In this document: positions 1 to 12,307 of the stretch, in pieces
Layout of the letters: every line of letters begins with the position of its first letter
How positions within the stretch are numbered: the stretch's first letter is position 1
DNA from: Crotophaga sulcirostris
Lineage: Eukaryota > Chordata > Aves > Cuculiformes > Crotophagidae
Assembly (NCBI GenBank): GCA_013397455.1
Contig: VYZB01000016.1
Coordinates: forward strand, 913,069 to 977,068
Direction: 5' to 3'
DNA: 64,000 bases
Position numbers and translations under genes: made by a program
Notes under the pieces: generated by a model
What the model was told of the DNA's origin: nothing
Seen by the model: only the letters and a program-made list of their open reading frames with translations
Database searches by the model: none

Positions 1-873
1 TATTACTATGAAAGAGAGGAGTTAAGGGTTTGTCATGGGAAAGATGTGTCGCTCACCAAAGAGTAGTTGCATGCAGTTTTAACAAACACTTTTAGGTCAA
101 GGAAATCTTTAATTCTGATGCTAAATTATGGTCTAACCTATGATGTCTGAGTGCTAACTTTGCGTAGATAATCAGAAGTCAGCAGTTTAGGAGATATACT
201 GCATTTGCACAACATTTTTTCTTAAAGGCACAGCTGTTTGGCAATACCAAGTGATAAGGCTATTGCAAATCCAAAAAGGAAAATCCCAAAGGATATGACT
301 TCAATCAAAATTGTTCAGATGAGTCCTTCATTTTCCTGTACAAATATACCTGAAGAATAGATTATATTTCAAAGAAATACTGAAATATCCATGGCATGGA
401 TTACTCATCCACATTCAAAATGTTTAATAAATTAGAAGCAAATCAAGATGGCTTAAATTCTGTATTATTTGGCCTGTGATCAACCAATGGGAAATACTAA
501 GGTTTTATGTGGAATTAAGTTGGTGTAAATTGGACATTAATCCTCTAACAGAACCAGTGAAATGAATGGATAGACTTAAACATTGAGTTGCAGTTTATTT
601 TTCCAAGAAAGAGTAGTAGTCTGTCCTATCTTCATATACCCTGTAAAAATTTAATAGAAGTTATTTGTTTCTGTTCAAATGAATGATAAAATCACTTTGA
701 AATTATTATAAAAATGCTGAGTATTAATTTGCTACAGCCTTTTAGGTGACTGTTCGTATACATATAGTTTTCTTTTCCTTTAATTATAAAAGGTTGTAAA
801 CTGATAGATTCATTTGACATTAGACTCAGCAACACATTACTTAGATGAAATCACACTTAAGAGTGCTGTGGAC
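1..873. other. Non-coding AT-rich DNA
   Basis: No open frame of note and no exon with matching splice signals was seen on either strand. The only structure noticed is a possible trace of an old amniote repeat around 515-580, described separately. Probably intergenic or intronic sequence. Confidence 0.6.
515..580. repeat. Possible trace of an ancient amniote interspersed repeat
   Basis: The stretch from about 518 reads TTGGTGTAAATTGG and is followed by a degraded match to the sequence that usually follows this motif in a repeat common in reptile and bird genomes. A better copy in the opposite orientation lies at 41020-41085. Recognition is from memory of the motif only. The family name is not known to me and the match is short. 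Confidence 0.3.
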
Positions 874-950
874 TGGACCTGAGTGGCTTAGCTGATAAGG
901 CACTGGTTTGTCATCTACAAGACAACAGTTCAAGACTTCTCTGATTTCTT
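874..950 (+). repeat. Degraded tRNA-like repeat (SINE head or tRNA pseudogene)
   Basis: Two blocks resemble the internal RNA polymerase III promoter of a tRNA. An A-box-like TGGCTTAGCTGA lies at 884-895 and a B-box-like GTTCAAGAC at 928-936, about 33 bases apart, which is normal tRNA spacing. Between them TTGTC and GACAA can pair as an anticodon-like stem, but the loop is eight rather than seven bases. The T stem does not pair and the acceptor stem is absent, so this is not a working tRNA. A related worn copy may lie at 22872-22936. It could be a tRNA-derived SINE fragment or an old tRNA pseudogene. Confidence 0.35.
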
Positions 951-3900
951 CAGTCAAATTAATTTAGTTATGTCAGCTATGCTGCCATAAGATGATAATC
1001 CAAGCTGCGTGGATGCCAGACATACTTTTACCTTCTTTGGCTAACTTGAAACTGTGTCAGAAACACTGAGGGTAGATAGAATTCATTTCAGGTGTGATGA
1101 GGAAATGGAATATTTGATTTTCATGCATTATAAATGAAGTGTCAATATATATTGGCTCCCTTGATTTGACTACTCTAGAATTTTTTTTTCCTGTAAGACC
1201 CACTGAGACCCATAGTGAAACACTTCAAGCCCACTTGAACTCTGGTTGTATCTAGGATCTATCTGCTAAATTTACTTTAAAAAACCCTAACAAAAAAACC
1301 CCAACTTACTGCCCTCTCTGTGCAGATCTCTGGCATGAGTTACTATCATGACTCAAAAGAGGAACTGGTCACTTTGTATCTTTCCTTTGTATCTTTCTAG
1401 GATCCCCTAGCATCTTGCAAATCATTCCTCTGAAGACACAGTCTCCACTGCAAAACTCTCTCTCCTAGGGTGCATATTTTCTCTATAAATTTCCACTGTG
1501 GCAGTAAATCTTTTCAGGAGAGATATGAGGATAACAGAACCTAAATGCTTACAGAGAAAACACAAACATTCTTGTGCAAAAGTGACTCACTCAGTGAAAG
1601 ATAAAGAGACTGGAATTTTCCTAAGGAAGTGTCTTATTAACTTATGTTTTGTGTCTGTATCTTTGTCAGAAGAGTCTGTCATTCCATCTACTTCCTCAAA
1701 AACTTCAATTTCAGTCAAAATGTTGCAGAGAGAGAAAGGTCTCAGAGATGCAAAATATCTCCCAGTTTTGTGAAAATATGTGCCCAGATAGGGAAACAAG
1801 GTCTTGTATCAATTCCAGTGATAAAAACAGTTTTCAGAATGAAGCATCAGATTATCTTCTAATGAAAGAATTGTTACAAAGATTCAAACTACAATCTGTA
1901 TACTCACTGTACTACTAGCATTGTGTGCAGATTGCCATCGTGGAGTGAGTATGGTATGTAGTAACAGTACCTAGGAGAGGATTTTGACAAATATCTGCAT
2001 AAAAGGAGAATGAAATAATTCTGTAATGAACTGCCCAAACTTATGTGGCATTGGACAGAGATCTGGAAACCCTTGTGCCATTCAGTAACATTAAACCTGG
2101 GAATAATGAAGCTAAAGTAACAACCCTCCCTATTTTAATGCCAAGGGAAGATATTTAAGCCTGTTGCAAAAGATTAAGATATCAGGGACGGAAAGAGAGG
2201 TGCAAATAAAACTTTGGAGGTAGTCTTGACTGTAGGGATTTTGTCAGTTTAGTTTATATCAAGCATGGCAACAGATAGCTCAGCTTGAAAGGTAACTGAT
2301 CTCCTGAAAATGTGACATTGTCATGTAATTTCCAAGACACCTTGCTCATTGTGGAGGTATATAATTAAAATTCTTTTTCTCTATTTAAAAATGTGCTTAA
2401 TTTTAGTCTTCTCATGCAAATTCCATATTGATATCTCAAATATACAATTTACTTAGCTGGTAACATCACTTCAGTTTTTGCAGCAGCCTCAGTGATGATC
2501 AAATTTCTTAGGAATGATTGTCGAAAATCCATCAAAGCTTGTAAAACTTTTACATTTATCATAGAGCAAATAATATGGTAAGCAGCCAAGCCTTCATTTT
2601 CCACCAAAGAATACTAAAAAGAATCCAATTCCTGGAATCTGATGCAAATGTGTTTTCCGTGAACTGCTCTGTATCCATGCACAGTTCAGAAGACGACATC
2701 AGAGAAGTTATTTAATGAGTAAAATATTGTTGTTTCTCCCCCTCCCTCCACTAGAATCCCACATATCAAGTTTTCCGAGACACATATGCTTTTTTAAATG
2801 ACTTGTAATACTTTCCTAATGATTAAAATCTGCTTAGCTGTAGTAGGCTCTTCCAGAACTTTTAGAAGCCACTATAATATATGCAACTGATGATAGGCTA
2901 TAAACATTATTTTTCAGGCACTAAAAGCAATACTTAGAAAACTGAGTTGTCCATACCAACATAGTTTAACAGTTTGTGTGATAATCATTCCTAAAATTAT
3001 GTATTATGACTCAATAAAGTCTTTTGACAATACAGTTGTCCATGCTGGCCAGCTACTTGAAACTGCAATGCCAAATTATTCGGTTGCATTTCTGCAATGC
3101 TTCTGAGTCATGTAGAATATTTTTTGCCTTGAAATTCAGTAGGCTGCGTGATACTTAAAAGGCACTTCCTCAAGATTCGTGAAGTGGAAATCAATTGCTC
3201 TGTATAATGTGAAAGTCATGCTTTCATGTTGGTAGCGATTTCCATTTCTGGTACTTTTTCATGGTTCAATAACTTTTAGCGACAAAATATGGCATAATTT
3301 TTTTAGTGTGCAGCAGAAAGCTACTGTCTGGCAGTTTAAATCTCAAAAGTTTCAGGAAGTAACAGTTCTGTACACATACAGGAGATCAGAAAAAGGCCGA
3401 TTTGGATAAAGACAAGTAAGACTGTGACAGCGTGCCATCTCCAGTGTAACTTGTGTGGTGAGGCAATCAGACTCATTTTCTCAATCACAAAATTGTTCAT
3501 TAACACACAAAGTTTTCAGCTCTGCCACATGTGGAACATGGCACATGCTGCTGTCCCAGACAGAATCTTTTGTGCTCTCTGGTGGCTTAGCTACAGTAGA
3601 TACTGAGAAGTTGGGTACTGCTGCAAAATTAGGCATCACTGCTGTATATGCAGGCTGGCAAAGATATGATCTTTCTAGCACATCTTCCCACAGCTGCTGA
3701 CAAGAAACATAAATTTGTATGTTGAGAGGGAGTTTCTTTTCTACCCAACCACTACCTTATTTAATAAGTTGAAGCATTTACTAAAAAATCACCTTATTAT
3801 TTGTATAATTCTCAGTTGTTCCAAGTGTTGTGAAGAAGAGCCAGTTTTGACATAGAAGAGTGAAGTAGATCTCAGCATGGAGTTTATTGGACTGAGCATC

Positions 3901-6451
3901 ACCTTCCATCCCTCCCAAAACAATTTGCCCCCTGTACATGTTTGTTCATGCAGGGATTAGGAGAACCTTTCAGGACTTCACCAGACAGGAATAGCACAGG
4001 TACTGCACAACCATTCTGTAGCCTGAGCAACCATACTTGCCCAGGTCCTCACCATTTGTCAGAGTTCACATCTCTTTGCCTTGTGCATGCCTTTCACCAG
4101 CTCTTCCTTTCAGTAATTCCTTTGTACATGGCAAGAATCCTGCAGATGAATGACACCCTACTTTCCACCTTTAGCAGGAATAGCATGTTCTGTCCTCTTA
4201 GATATCTCCCTCTATTTTTCTCTTGCATGATCAAGTTTCTAGTTCTTCTGACATCTTGACTCCGGATTCTCATTTTTAAACTTACTTGTAAAATTCTTCC
4301 TGTTTTCCATTAAGGTTTCGTACTTCGTTCTCTGGGTTCCTGCCTTTTGTTCATGTTACCAAGTTAACTTTTTCATTGATTCCTCTTCACCCCACATCTG
4401 CCGTTGCTCTGGTGCCTGCTGTTTCTGTCTTCATGCATTGGAGTTTTTGCTCCTTCCCACAGGCTACTATGGAAGGCTCTTTTTTGAGTAGACTCAGCCA
4501 TTATCTACTCACACATAAGATAAATTTGCTGCCTTTGAGGTATGTAGTCAGTAAAAAGGAGCAGCAGTAGAATTAAACAGTCAGGAGAGCCTGGCTGTTC
4601 CTTAAGCAAAGTTTTTCTTGTGTTTCAGGCTGGGTGAAAATCAAAGCAGTTGCACTTATGGGTTCCTGAAATGTTTTAACAATTATCGGCTCAAGCACTC
4701 CCAAGTTGTCATTTTCTAAAATGAGCAACTGGACCTGGTGTTGGATTTTGCTTTGCCACACCATTCAGAAGCTAATGGCACACTAGATATATATATTAAA
4801 AAAGTTTAAGTGCCGTGGAAGTTTTATAAAAGTTGTATAGTTCTCTTACATGACCCTTTTAAAAATGTCTACACTTGTAATAAATACCATTCAAGTATGC
4901 ACTTTATCAAACTTCAAAACATAATGGTTCATAGTTAGTTACCGGTATTTCAAAGTTGTTTGTTTAAATTTGGTACTTTGTACCTCCAAAGGAAAGAACC
5001 ATACATGTTGAGGTTTGAGAAAACCAAATGAAATCCAAAGTAAAAAACTGGACTTAGTTTTTTGTTTGCAGTATTGCTATCTCTTTGGAATAACTTGGCA
5101 TTGTGGTGCAGTTTTCCCACATTTCAGACTACACCATGAATAAAGAGCTCCACGCAGATCACTTTATTCTCTACTTCATTATGCTACTGTACAAATCCAA
5201 CTGACACCTTGAATCTCGAACAATGATGGAGCAGATCTGGAAAATATTAAAAGATGGGACAGAATTGACTCAAGGCAAGGAAAGACTTTCTTAGAAAGAA
5301 AGGAAAAGACATTTGGGGAAAGAGAATGGAGGAGGAAGAACATGAAAGAGGTCAGTAAAATTGTGACTAGGATGGGGAAGTTAAAAATCATAATTTGTTT
5401 GTTATTTCTCTGAACATTGGAACTAAATGCCATCAAAGCAAAGAGAAGGAAAAGGGATCTTTTTTGCAGTTGCGTAGGTCAGCTGTGAAACTCTTTGCCG
5501 AAGGATGTTGCAAATGTACACAGTTTGTAGAGAGGTTTGACATGTTCATGGAGAAACAAATTACTTGGTGTGACTATACATACAGAAATGACTTCTGGCT
5601 CAGAAAATCCCTCAGCTAAAAAGCAAAATTCTGAAGCTACCTTCATTTTCATAATCTTTTTTAGGCATGCCACTTTTAGAGACTAAGTAACGCACTGCAT
5701 GGACAATAAGGAGTGTACCAAATACTATTTTCTTCTACTTGATCATTTCACAGAATTTTCTGTCAAGTGATTTTTGGTTGCTTTAACAATCATAAGTCTA
5801 CTCACCAACTTTTTAAATAGTATTGTATTGCAAATATTGTAATGTGGAGGCTGAATGCAAGAAAAAAGGGAACAAGAATGCTACTATTTGTATTGATTTA
5901 CTATCATGCAGAAATTGATACTTCAGGAGATCCTGGTTTCAACTGACTGTCCTTTCTTGTCTGTCACATTTCAACAGTTTAGTTGAAATTCTGTACAATA
6001 TAAGCTCTCCTGAATGACAGATATGTAACACCCATTGTTGAACTCACGCATTTGAGAACATCTTGAATAGAGGCAAAAATGTGACCATGCCCCAGAAATG
6101 CAGAGTGCTGATTGTGAGTAAAAGCCCAAGTTGAGGAATTTACAGATACAACTGCTGAGAGGGTATTTCCTGTTCTAGTTCTCAAGACAGATTTGGCAAG
6201 ACTCATTAGTGGGATTTTGGTGAGGAAAGTAGACTTTCCCTGCAGGCTTTTAATCTCTGGAAGCTCTTAAAGCACTTGATCACTCAGAAAAATTGGCCCT
6301 AGAACTTAGTGTGTACTTATTATCTATTTTACTGCTCTGTTCAATTTTGTTTTAATGAGTACTGATAGATAATGTGAAGTCTAGTAGTAATGTTGTATTT
6401 CTTTTGAAGCAAATTTAGTTTTCATTTTGATTGTCTATATTTTGTCTTGAT
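951..6451. other. Non-coding AT-rich DNA up to the assembly gap
   Basis: Only short chance open frames are present, up to about 105 codons, most without an ATG start and none with convincing splice sites. A weak CTCF-like motif lies at 3572-3586 on the minus strand (CCACCAGAGAGC core, with one mismatch in the G-rich half). No repeat was recognised. Confidence 0.6.
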
Positions 6452-6486
6452 NNNNNNNNNNNNNNNNNNNNNNNNNNNNNNNNNNN
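6452..6486. other. Assembly gap (35 N)
   Basis: Thirty-five consecutive N characters. Such a short run is usually a small estimated scaffold gap. The flanks are ordinary AT-rich sequence with no visible repeat, so the cause of the gap cannot be told from the sequence. Confidence 0.99.
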
Positions 6487-7352
6487 ATATAAAATTCAGA
6501 AGAAAACTACTACAGAAAAATAAGAGAACATAATTCAGAAAGGTATACTGGAATCAAGGAAGATACCTTTACTAAAAAATTGAATATTCACATAGGTAAC
6601 AAAACCAGTTGTACTTATTTTCTTCCACTAAAGGATCTGTATGTATAGGCTCTTAAGTGATTAGCCATTCTTCTTGGTTTAGTTTTTCATAGTAAGTTAA
6701 CATAGAACAGAGAACCAAAGGAGTTCAAGAGCTGTAGAAATCAGAATTAGCAACTTTATTGCTTGCAATACTTTACTCCTGGGAGAAAAAAAGAAAGGCT
6801 AAATAGGTCCTTTTCTCTCTTACAACCTATTTTGAATTTGGACCAATGTGGTGGTGGAATTTGGGTGCCAACAGAAAGGTTTAGTTAACTATAGACCCCA
6901 TTACTAATCTGCTGTGTGTAATTTGGCACAATCCTGAGTTATGTCTGTGTGTAGATTAAGAAAGTGATGCTGGCAGAAATTTAGGTCAAGAGATGGCAAA
7001 AAGCATGTGTAATTGTCTCCAGTGCTCACAATTAATTCTCAGAATGATATTAAGGAGAAATTTGCAATGACAAGGCCAGGCAAGCCCTCACGGGGTGAAC
7101 AAGGTCTTAAAATGTCTGTAAGTTTCTGGAAATGAAGGTCATAGGAACAATATTAGGCCACTCCAAACTGTCCATAAAGAGCTCTTGTGTGAAGCAGACC
7201 TCACATTTTTTCTGCCTATGTTTGTTTTTCACCAGCACCCCATCAATTTACAGTGCAAGGTTAATAAAAATCCACACAAGTCTGAAGATGTTTCCTTTAA
7301 ACTTCTTTGCAGGTTGTGTAGATGGACAATAATATGCAGCTGGTTGAGTTTT

Positions 7353-7370
7353 CAGACCCCTAGTGGTCTG
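7353..7370 (-). promoter_or_regulatory. CTCF-like motif inside a short inverted repeat
   Basis: Read on the minus strand, positions 7366-7355 give CCACTAGGGGTC, close to the CTCF core consensus CCASYAGRKGGC. The motif also sits in an exact inverted repeat, CAGACC (7353-7358) and GGTCTG (7365-7370). CTCF sites commonly mark loop anchors and boundaries in vertebrates. This call rests on a motif match alone, and matches of this quality occur by chance in a window this size. Confidence 0.25.
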
Positions 7371-8625
7371 TGATCTTTATTGCAGTACATTTTAGCCTAT
7401 GTTGCATATGTCTGACATGATTAAACTTTAGGGCTGAGATTTTAAATGAAGTTTATCTGAACAAAAGTTTTGCATGTAGCATAAATCCCAGGAATCTGTC
7501 ACAAGAGGAAGACCTGAATCATCTTGGCCACACTGCCAGGATATCTAATCCATTTTATCACTGCTTGATGAAGACCAACCCCCAAGTCTGGTTAAAGAGA
7601 AGATGAAGCTCTTCTGTCTGATCTTCCCTGCCCTTGATTCATTTTTATTCAACTTTTAAAAAAGATATATATGACCTTTACTCTCATTTTGTCTTCTTAA
7701 ACATCTTCTGGCTGTCTTCAGATTCCATGACATTTTACAACAGTTTGTTTGGGTTGAAAATTCATATTAATTACAAGGTTGAAAGAAGCAAAGACTAATA
7801 CCTTGGAATTGCAGCAGCTATTCATCAAGTTTAATTGCCACCAAGTCTCCTTAAAAGATAGCTGATTTACACTGTGAAGGAATACTATATGGAAAATATC
7901 AGAAAGAGACAATTATTTTAGCAGGTGCACACTGATTTGTGATTGAGCTAATTTCTAAGCTAATGAGCTAAGTTCCCAAGTTTTGTTTCGGGAGTTTTGG
8001 TTTTTTTTAATAACATTCTGAAAAAAGGTCAATATTTCCCTTAATTTTTATGACATGATAAAGGAGAAAATCCCAAGGGGAAAAAACCCAAACAACCCAC
8101 AACCAAAAAAACCCAACACACCAATATTTAAAACGTATTCTTTTACAAGTCACTTAGCTTTATCAAGGATTTCTGTTACGATTGAAAAATTTTGTACATA
8201 AATAACAGAAAACCAGTCTGATGCTCTTTGAATGTGGTTTTTTCGTACATCTCACTGTGTTAAGATACAGATAGAACAACTGAAAAATATTTGATCAGTT
8301 GTCTGTCAGCTCCACAGGGCTCCATGATATTTTATCTTCAATTCTAGTCCTTTAAAAGGTTGAATGATTTTTTTTTAAAAAGAAAACACAGCTAAAGCAG
8401 AGTGTCAGGAAAAGAGATAAGAGAAATCCTTTTATGTTTGAGGATATAGTCTTGTCTTAAAGTTCACTTTTCATTTAAAAATAAAGACCAGTTCTGAAAA
8501 GAAGAATATTTTATTATGTAAAGAAAGTAAATTCAATCAGTGCATTTTTTTTCAATAGAAGAACATAAGCATGTTGTTTTCTATAGTTGTCAGTTCATCA
8601 TCTGTCATAACAATGTGGGTTTGTG

Positions 8626-8641
8626 TATATATATATATATA
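8626..8641. repeat. (TA)n microsatellite
   Basis: An uninterrupted run of about eight TA dinucleotides. Length may vary between individuals. Confidence 0.9.
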
Positions 8642-9843
8642 CTCCTTTTTTCCTCATGAATGACCTTACATTTGTGGCAAAATGCAGTTAATGAAAGAGA
8701 ACTAGAACTGAAGTTCTAGGAAAGGCTTTGCTATGGACAAGCCAGCTCCTCGAGTCAGGAATTATCCTGTGGAAGAAGCTTTAACAAATCGGAACTAATA
8801 AGATCATGAGTGAAAAAATTATCTAAATGTCTTAATGAATAAGAGTATCCATTTCGCACAACTAAGCATAACATATTTATTCTACAGAAAATCATAACCT
8901 TTTTTTAGTCTTCTAAACAACACTATGAGACCCCGACCTTAAAAAATCCACACTATGCCAGTAACCCAAACATTACATTTCAGTACAGTTGCTTCTGTGG
9001 ATAACAGAAAAAAAAGTGAGATAAGACCGGTATGAGTAGTGAAATACCTGAAGCACATGCAGGTTGTTAAACGTACTCACCAACCTCACATTCTGATTAA
9101 TCAGAAATTACCACAGCTGAACGTGGTGTTGGCAACAAAATATAAACCCATTTGATACTCAACTGGCTTGGAATGTATTATAGATTTGAAATGCAGACCT
9201 GGCCAACTAAAAGTTTTTCTGCATGTTTTACAAACTAATGAACATAGACTTTCTCTAACTAAACTATTTTAAAGCAATTTAGTTAATTTAGTAAGCAAAT
9301 ATTATCAAATAATTTTCTGGATAACAAAGACTTCTTCAGAATATTGATCGGCTGCAGTTATTCTTGGATGTTTTTGTGTTTTAGTTTCTGAAATATCCTT
9401 CTCTTGCAATAAAGGTAGTAAAGAGTCCTTGCAGAGTAATCAGAAGTGCAACATTCAGGAGAAGACAATGTATTTCTGTTAACCTCCTGCATGAGCCATT
9501 AGTTGTAATCTTGTTTGAAATTCTTGTGGAGAACTATCTAGACTGCTTAATATAAGTCTGATGTTAGGATCAACAATAAAGGAATTCGTATAAGCTAATT
9601 AATGTACAAACAGAAGCTATAAAAGCATCTTGCTAACTGATGACTGACCAATGTGACTACATCTCTGAGGTGTAAGTGTCAGCGATTTGCTCATCATGAC
9701 CTCAGGACCACACAGTACATTAGCTGCTTTTGGAAATATATTCTCATCAGAAAGCAAAAAGGTTCTTGGGATTAACCTGTTTTTTTTCACAGCCCATCAG
9801 TCTTTTCTGAATTAGCCTTGTACATATTTCATATTTCTTTCAG

Positions 9844-9929
9844 CACTAATGTACAGAATGATGATATGTATAATGCATTGTATCTGCCAGATGAGAGTGT
9901 CTATGGAGTTCTTGATCAGCTATATACAG
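9844..9929 (+). other. Candidate 86-bp internal exon, unrecognised
   Basis: A pyrimidine-rich tract ending TTTCTTTCAG precedes the segment, and the donor ACAG|GTAATA follows it. With one base as phase carry-in, 28 codons are open and one base carries out. The peptide includes MYNALYLPDESVYGVLDQLY, whose composition looks protein-like. A second frame is also open and the third stops at once. I do not recognise the protein, no partner exon in a compatible phase was found nearby, and pairs of this quality arise by chance. Confidence 0.28.
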
Positions 9930-11724
9930 GTAATATGGTTAATAAAAGTTAGTGAAAGGTAGAAGTATTGAGGTTGTCCTACAATGTCAGTTTAGAACCA
10001 ACTGAAAAGGTATGAATATAGCCAAATGTAGCCACGTAGACCTGTGCAATTCTTACTCGCACATTTATTATGTTTTCAGATAATTTTCATCTAATGAATT
10101 TTAATGTCTAGTAAAAATTATTGGTTTTTTACTCATTCCCATCAAGTCAATTATAGCTCTCTGTTATGATTCTGTTATGAATTTCTTCCATTCTACAAAA
10201 ATATTCTACAAATATTTGCTAGCATATCACAATAATTAATGCTAGCAATTAGTATCTTTTTATGTGAACTTCTCATATACCTCTTCTCGTAGACAAGTTT
10301 TTCTTCATGGAAAATAGTCAAAGAAATAATGCTGAACTTATTTTAAAAGTTCTTGAATGATTAACCATGAAACAATAGTGTCAGATGTTATCAATACAAG
10401 ATTCTAAATAACTAATGATTTGAGAGAACTATTTTAAGTCATTCCATTGACATGAAAAGAATTTTTTATTTACCTTGATAGCAAATTCCATCACCTTTTT
10501 TTTTGCTTTCCCTGGGGTGATATTTTCGGATTTAGAAATAAGCCATACCTATTTAAAGAACTGACCATTACAAATGATTGTCTCAATTCTATTCACAGGG
10601 TCAAATTTTTATTATTTTCTGGGAAAAATCACTTGCAATCTGGCAAGAACTCTAAAATGTTTATGACATGAAACAGGAAGGATTATATTTATTTCGTTGT
10701 GGAAAAATACAAGGAAATATTTCGGCTTCAAACAACATCCAGTCTTCCAAATTGCCCAAGTGAAAGCTATGATCTATCAAAAACATAGCTGCTGCTTCTC
10801 TATTTTGGTTAATGTTTTACAGCAGAAAAGTGAGTCATTGTACTGAGCTCCTCCAAATTACAAATTTATTGTTCTCCCACAAAAGAATGAAAAAATGACT
10901 TTTGGACCATTGGTCTCAGTAGCAACGTCCTATTTCTCATACTGAAATATATGGGCAAGTTAAAACCTTCTTTCTATATATAGTTTCTGGCTTCTTAAAT
11001 TAAACATAATTTGTAAGACTCATAGCTCAGAGCTTCTTTTTTTATTTAAAACAGTGGGAGATTTTACACCTAGTTCAAATCAAATGCAATATCATCCACA
11101 AGGTTTTAAACGATTTGGCCAAAAAAAATTGACCTGAAGCTTTACGCCGAACTGAAACAAAACTTTGTTGCTTGCAAAAATACGATTTAAAATAATCTGC
11201 AAATTTAATATGATATTGTTTGGAGGAAAAACAATATCATTTTTGTCATACTTACAACAAAGCTTGCAAAAGAGTTTGTTCTATAAGGCCTACAACCCTA
11301 TTCTGGGGGTTTGAGTTGGTTCAGATAAGCATCCAGACTTTTAGATGCTTTTTTAATTGAACCTCTAAACCTTTTGAGGCTTGCCCATCTCCAATTTAAA
11401 ACTCCTCTCTGGAGGGAAGTTATCCAGCTGTAAGCTCTACAAAGGCACACCTGTAATACAACATCTGCCTGACAATGACTTAGGGAGCCTCAGTAAGGGC
11501 TGACATATGTGCACATACAATTGGACCTTATAGCAACAAAGCATTTTACATATTAGCGTACACTGGGGAGTCCTGACTCCTGACAGAAAAATATGATGGC
11601 TTTTACACTTTAAATTACAGTGAAGCTTCATCCACAGATGGTGCATATACAATGTGTGCTCTTAAACACATGGTAGGTAAAGAAGGTCGGCTGGAAAATT
11701 ACCTCCTTCTGATTTCCAGTGTTA

Positions 11725-11835
11725 GTTTTAATGCAGTTGGCGCGATTTGAGATCAGCATTTTCAGTGGGAGTTAGTTCCAGCTGCTGATACGACGCTGAT
11801 TGGAAGCCTGTAAGCCTGTATCGATGAAGAGGCTT
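11725..11835. other. CpG-retaining block, possible conserved non-coding element
   Basis: Five CpG dinucleotides fall within about 110 bases (a GCGCG pair, two in ATACGACGC and one in TATCGATG), although CpG is scarce in the surrounding sequence. Methylated CpG decays quickly in vertebrates, so local retention can mean constraint or lack of methylation. There is no open frame to explain it. It could also be a young insert or simple variation in composition. Confidence 0.2.
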
Positions 11836-12264
11836 CTGTTAACACTTCCAGATGATGAAATATCATTCCTTCTTCTCTGTCACGGCATCTCTTTCATAAG
11901 GTATGGTGGACAGCTTGCTGTGACTTGGTGACTTAGGATAGACAGACATTAAGTAAGTTAACAGGGTTGCTTTGAGATTAGTCAGCTGGAGAGAGCGCAG
12001 AACCATTGCTATGTGCCAAATGGCCATGCTTTGAAGATAGGGAGAGTAAATCTTACGTGGTCAGGTTCTTGAAAACTAACAAAGGAGCTTTAATTCTGGG
12101 AAGAAAAGGGCTGATACATAGCCTGTGTTCTTATGATGACATTTGTTTTAAGATTATAACAAAAATTCCAGGAAATATTCATACTTGGCCAATTTTTGAG
12201 AGCAGGACAGGGTCCAGCTGAGCAACAGCTTCTAAGCGTGGGCTGGAGAAAATGAAATTTTTAC

Positions 12265-12307
12265 CTTCACCAGACTGAGCAGCAGCGCTGCACTGCCTGC
12301 TTCAGAG
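12265..12307 (-). other. Weak candidate 43-bp exon in a GC-richer patch
   Basis: On the minus strand an acceptor ending TTTCTGCAG is followed by 43 bases and the donor GAAG|GTAAAA. One carry-in base plus 14 open codons gives SEAGSAALLLSLVK. The patch is clearly GC-richer than its surroundings. The exon is very short, the donor is only moderate and no linked exon was found, so chance is the likeliest explanation. Confidence 0.13.

Larger units (their letters stand above)
6487..9843. other. Non-coding AT-rich DNA
   Basis: No coding signal was found. The segment holds a CTCF-like motif at 7355-7366, an A/C-rich low-complexity patch at about 8080-8125 and a (TA)n microsatellite at 8626-8641, each described separately or too weak to list. 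Confidence 0.6.

Noticed and set aside
874..950. A functional tRNA gene
   Set aside because: The acceptor and T stems do not form and the anticodon loop has the wrong size. It is kept only as a worn repeat.
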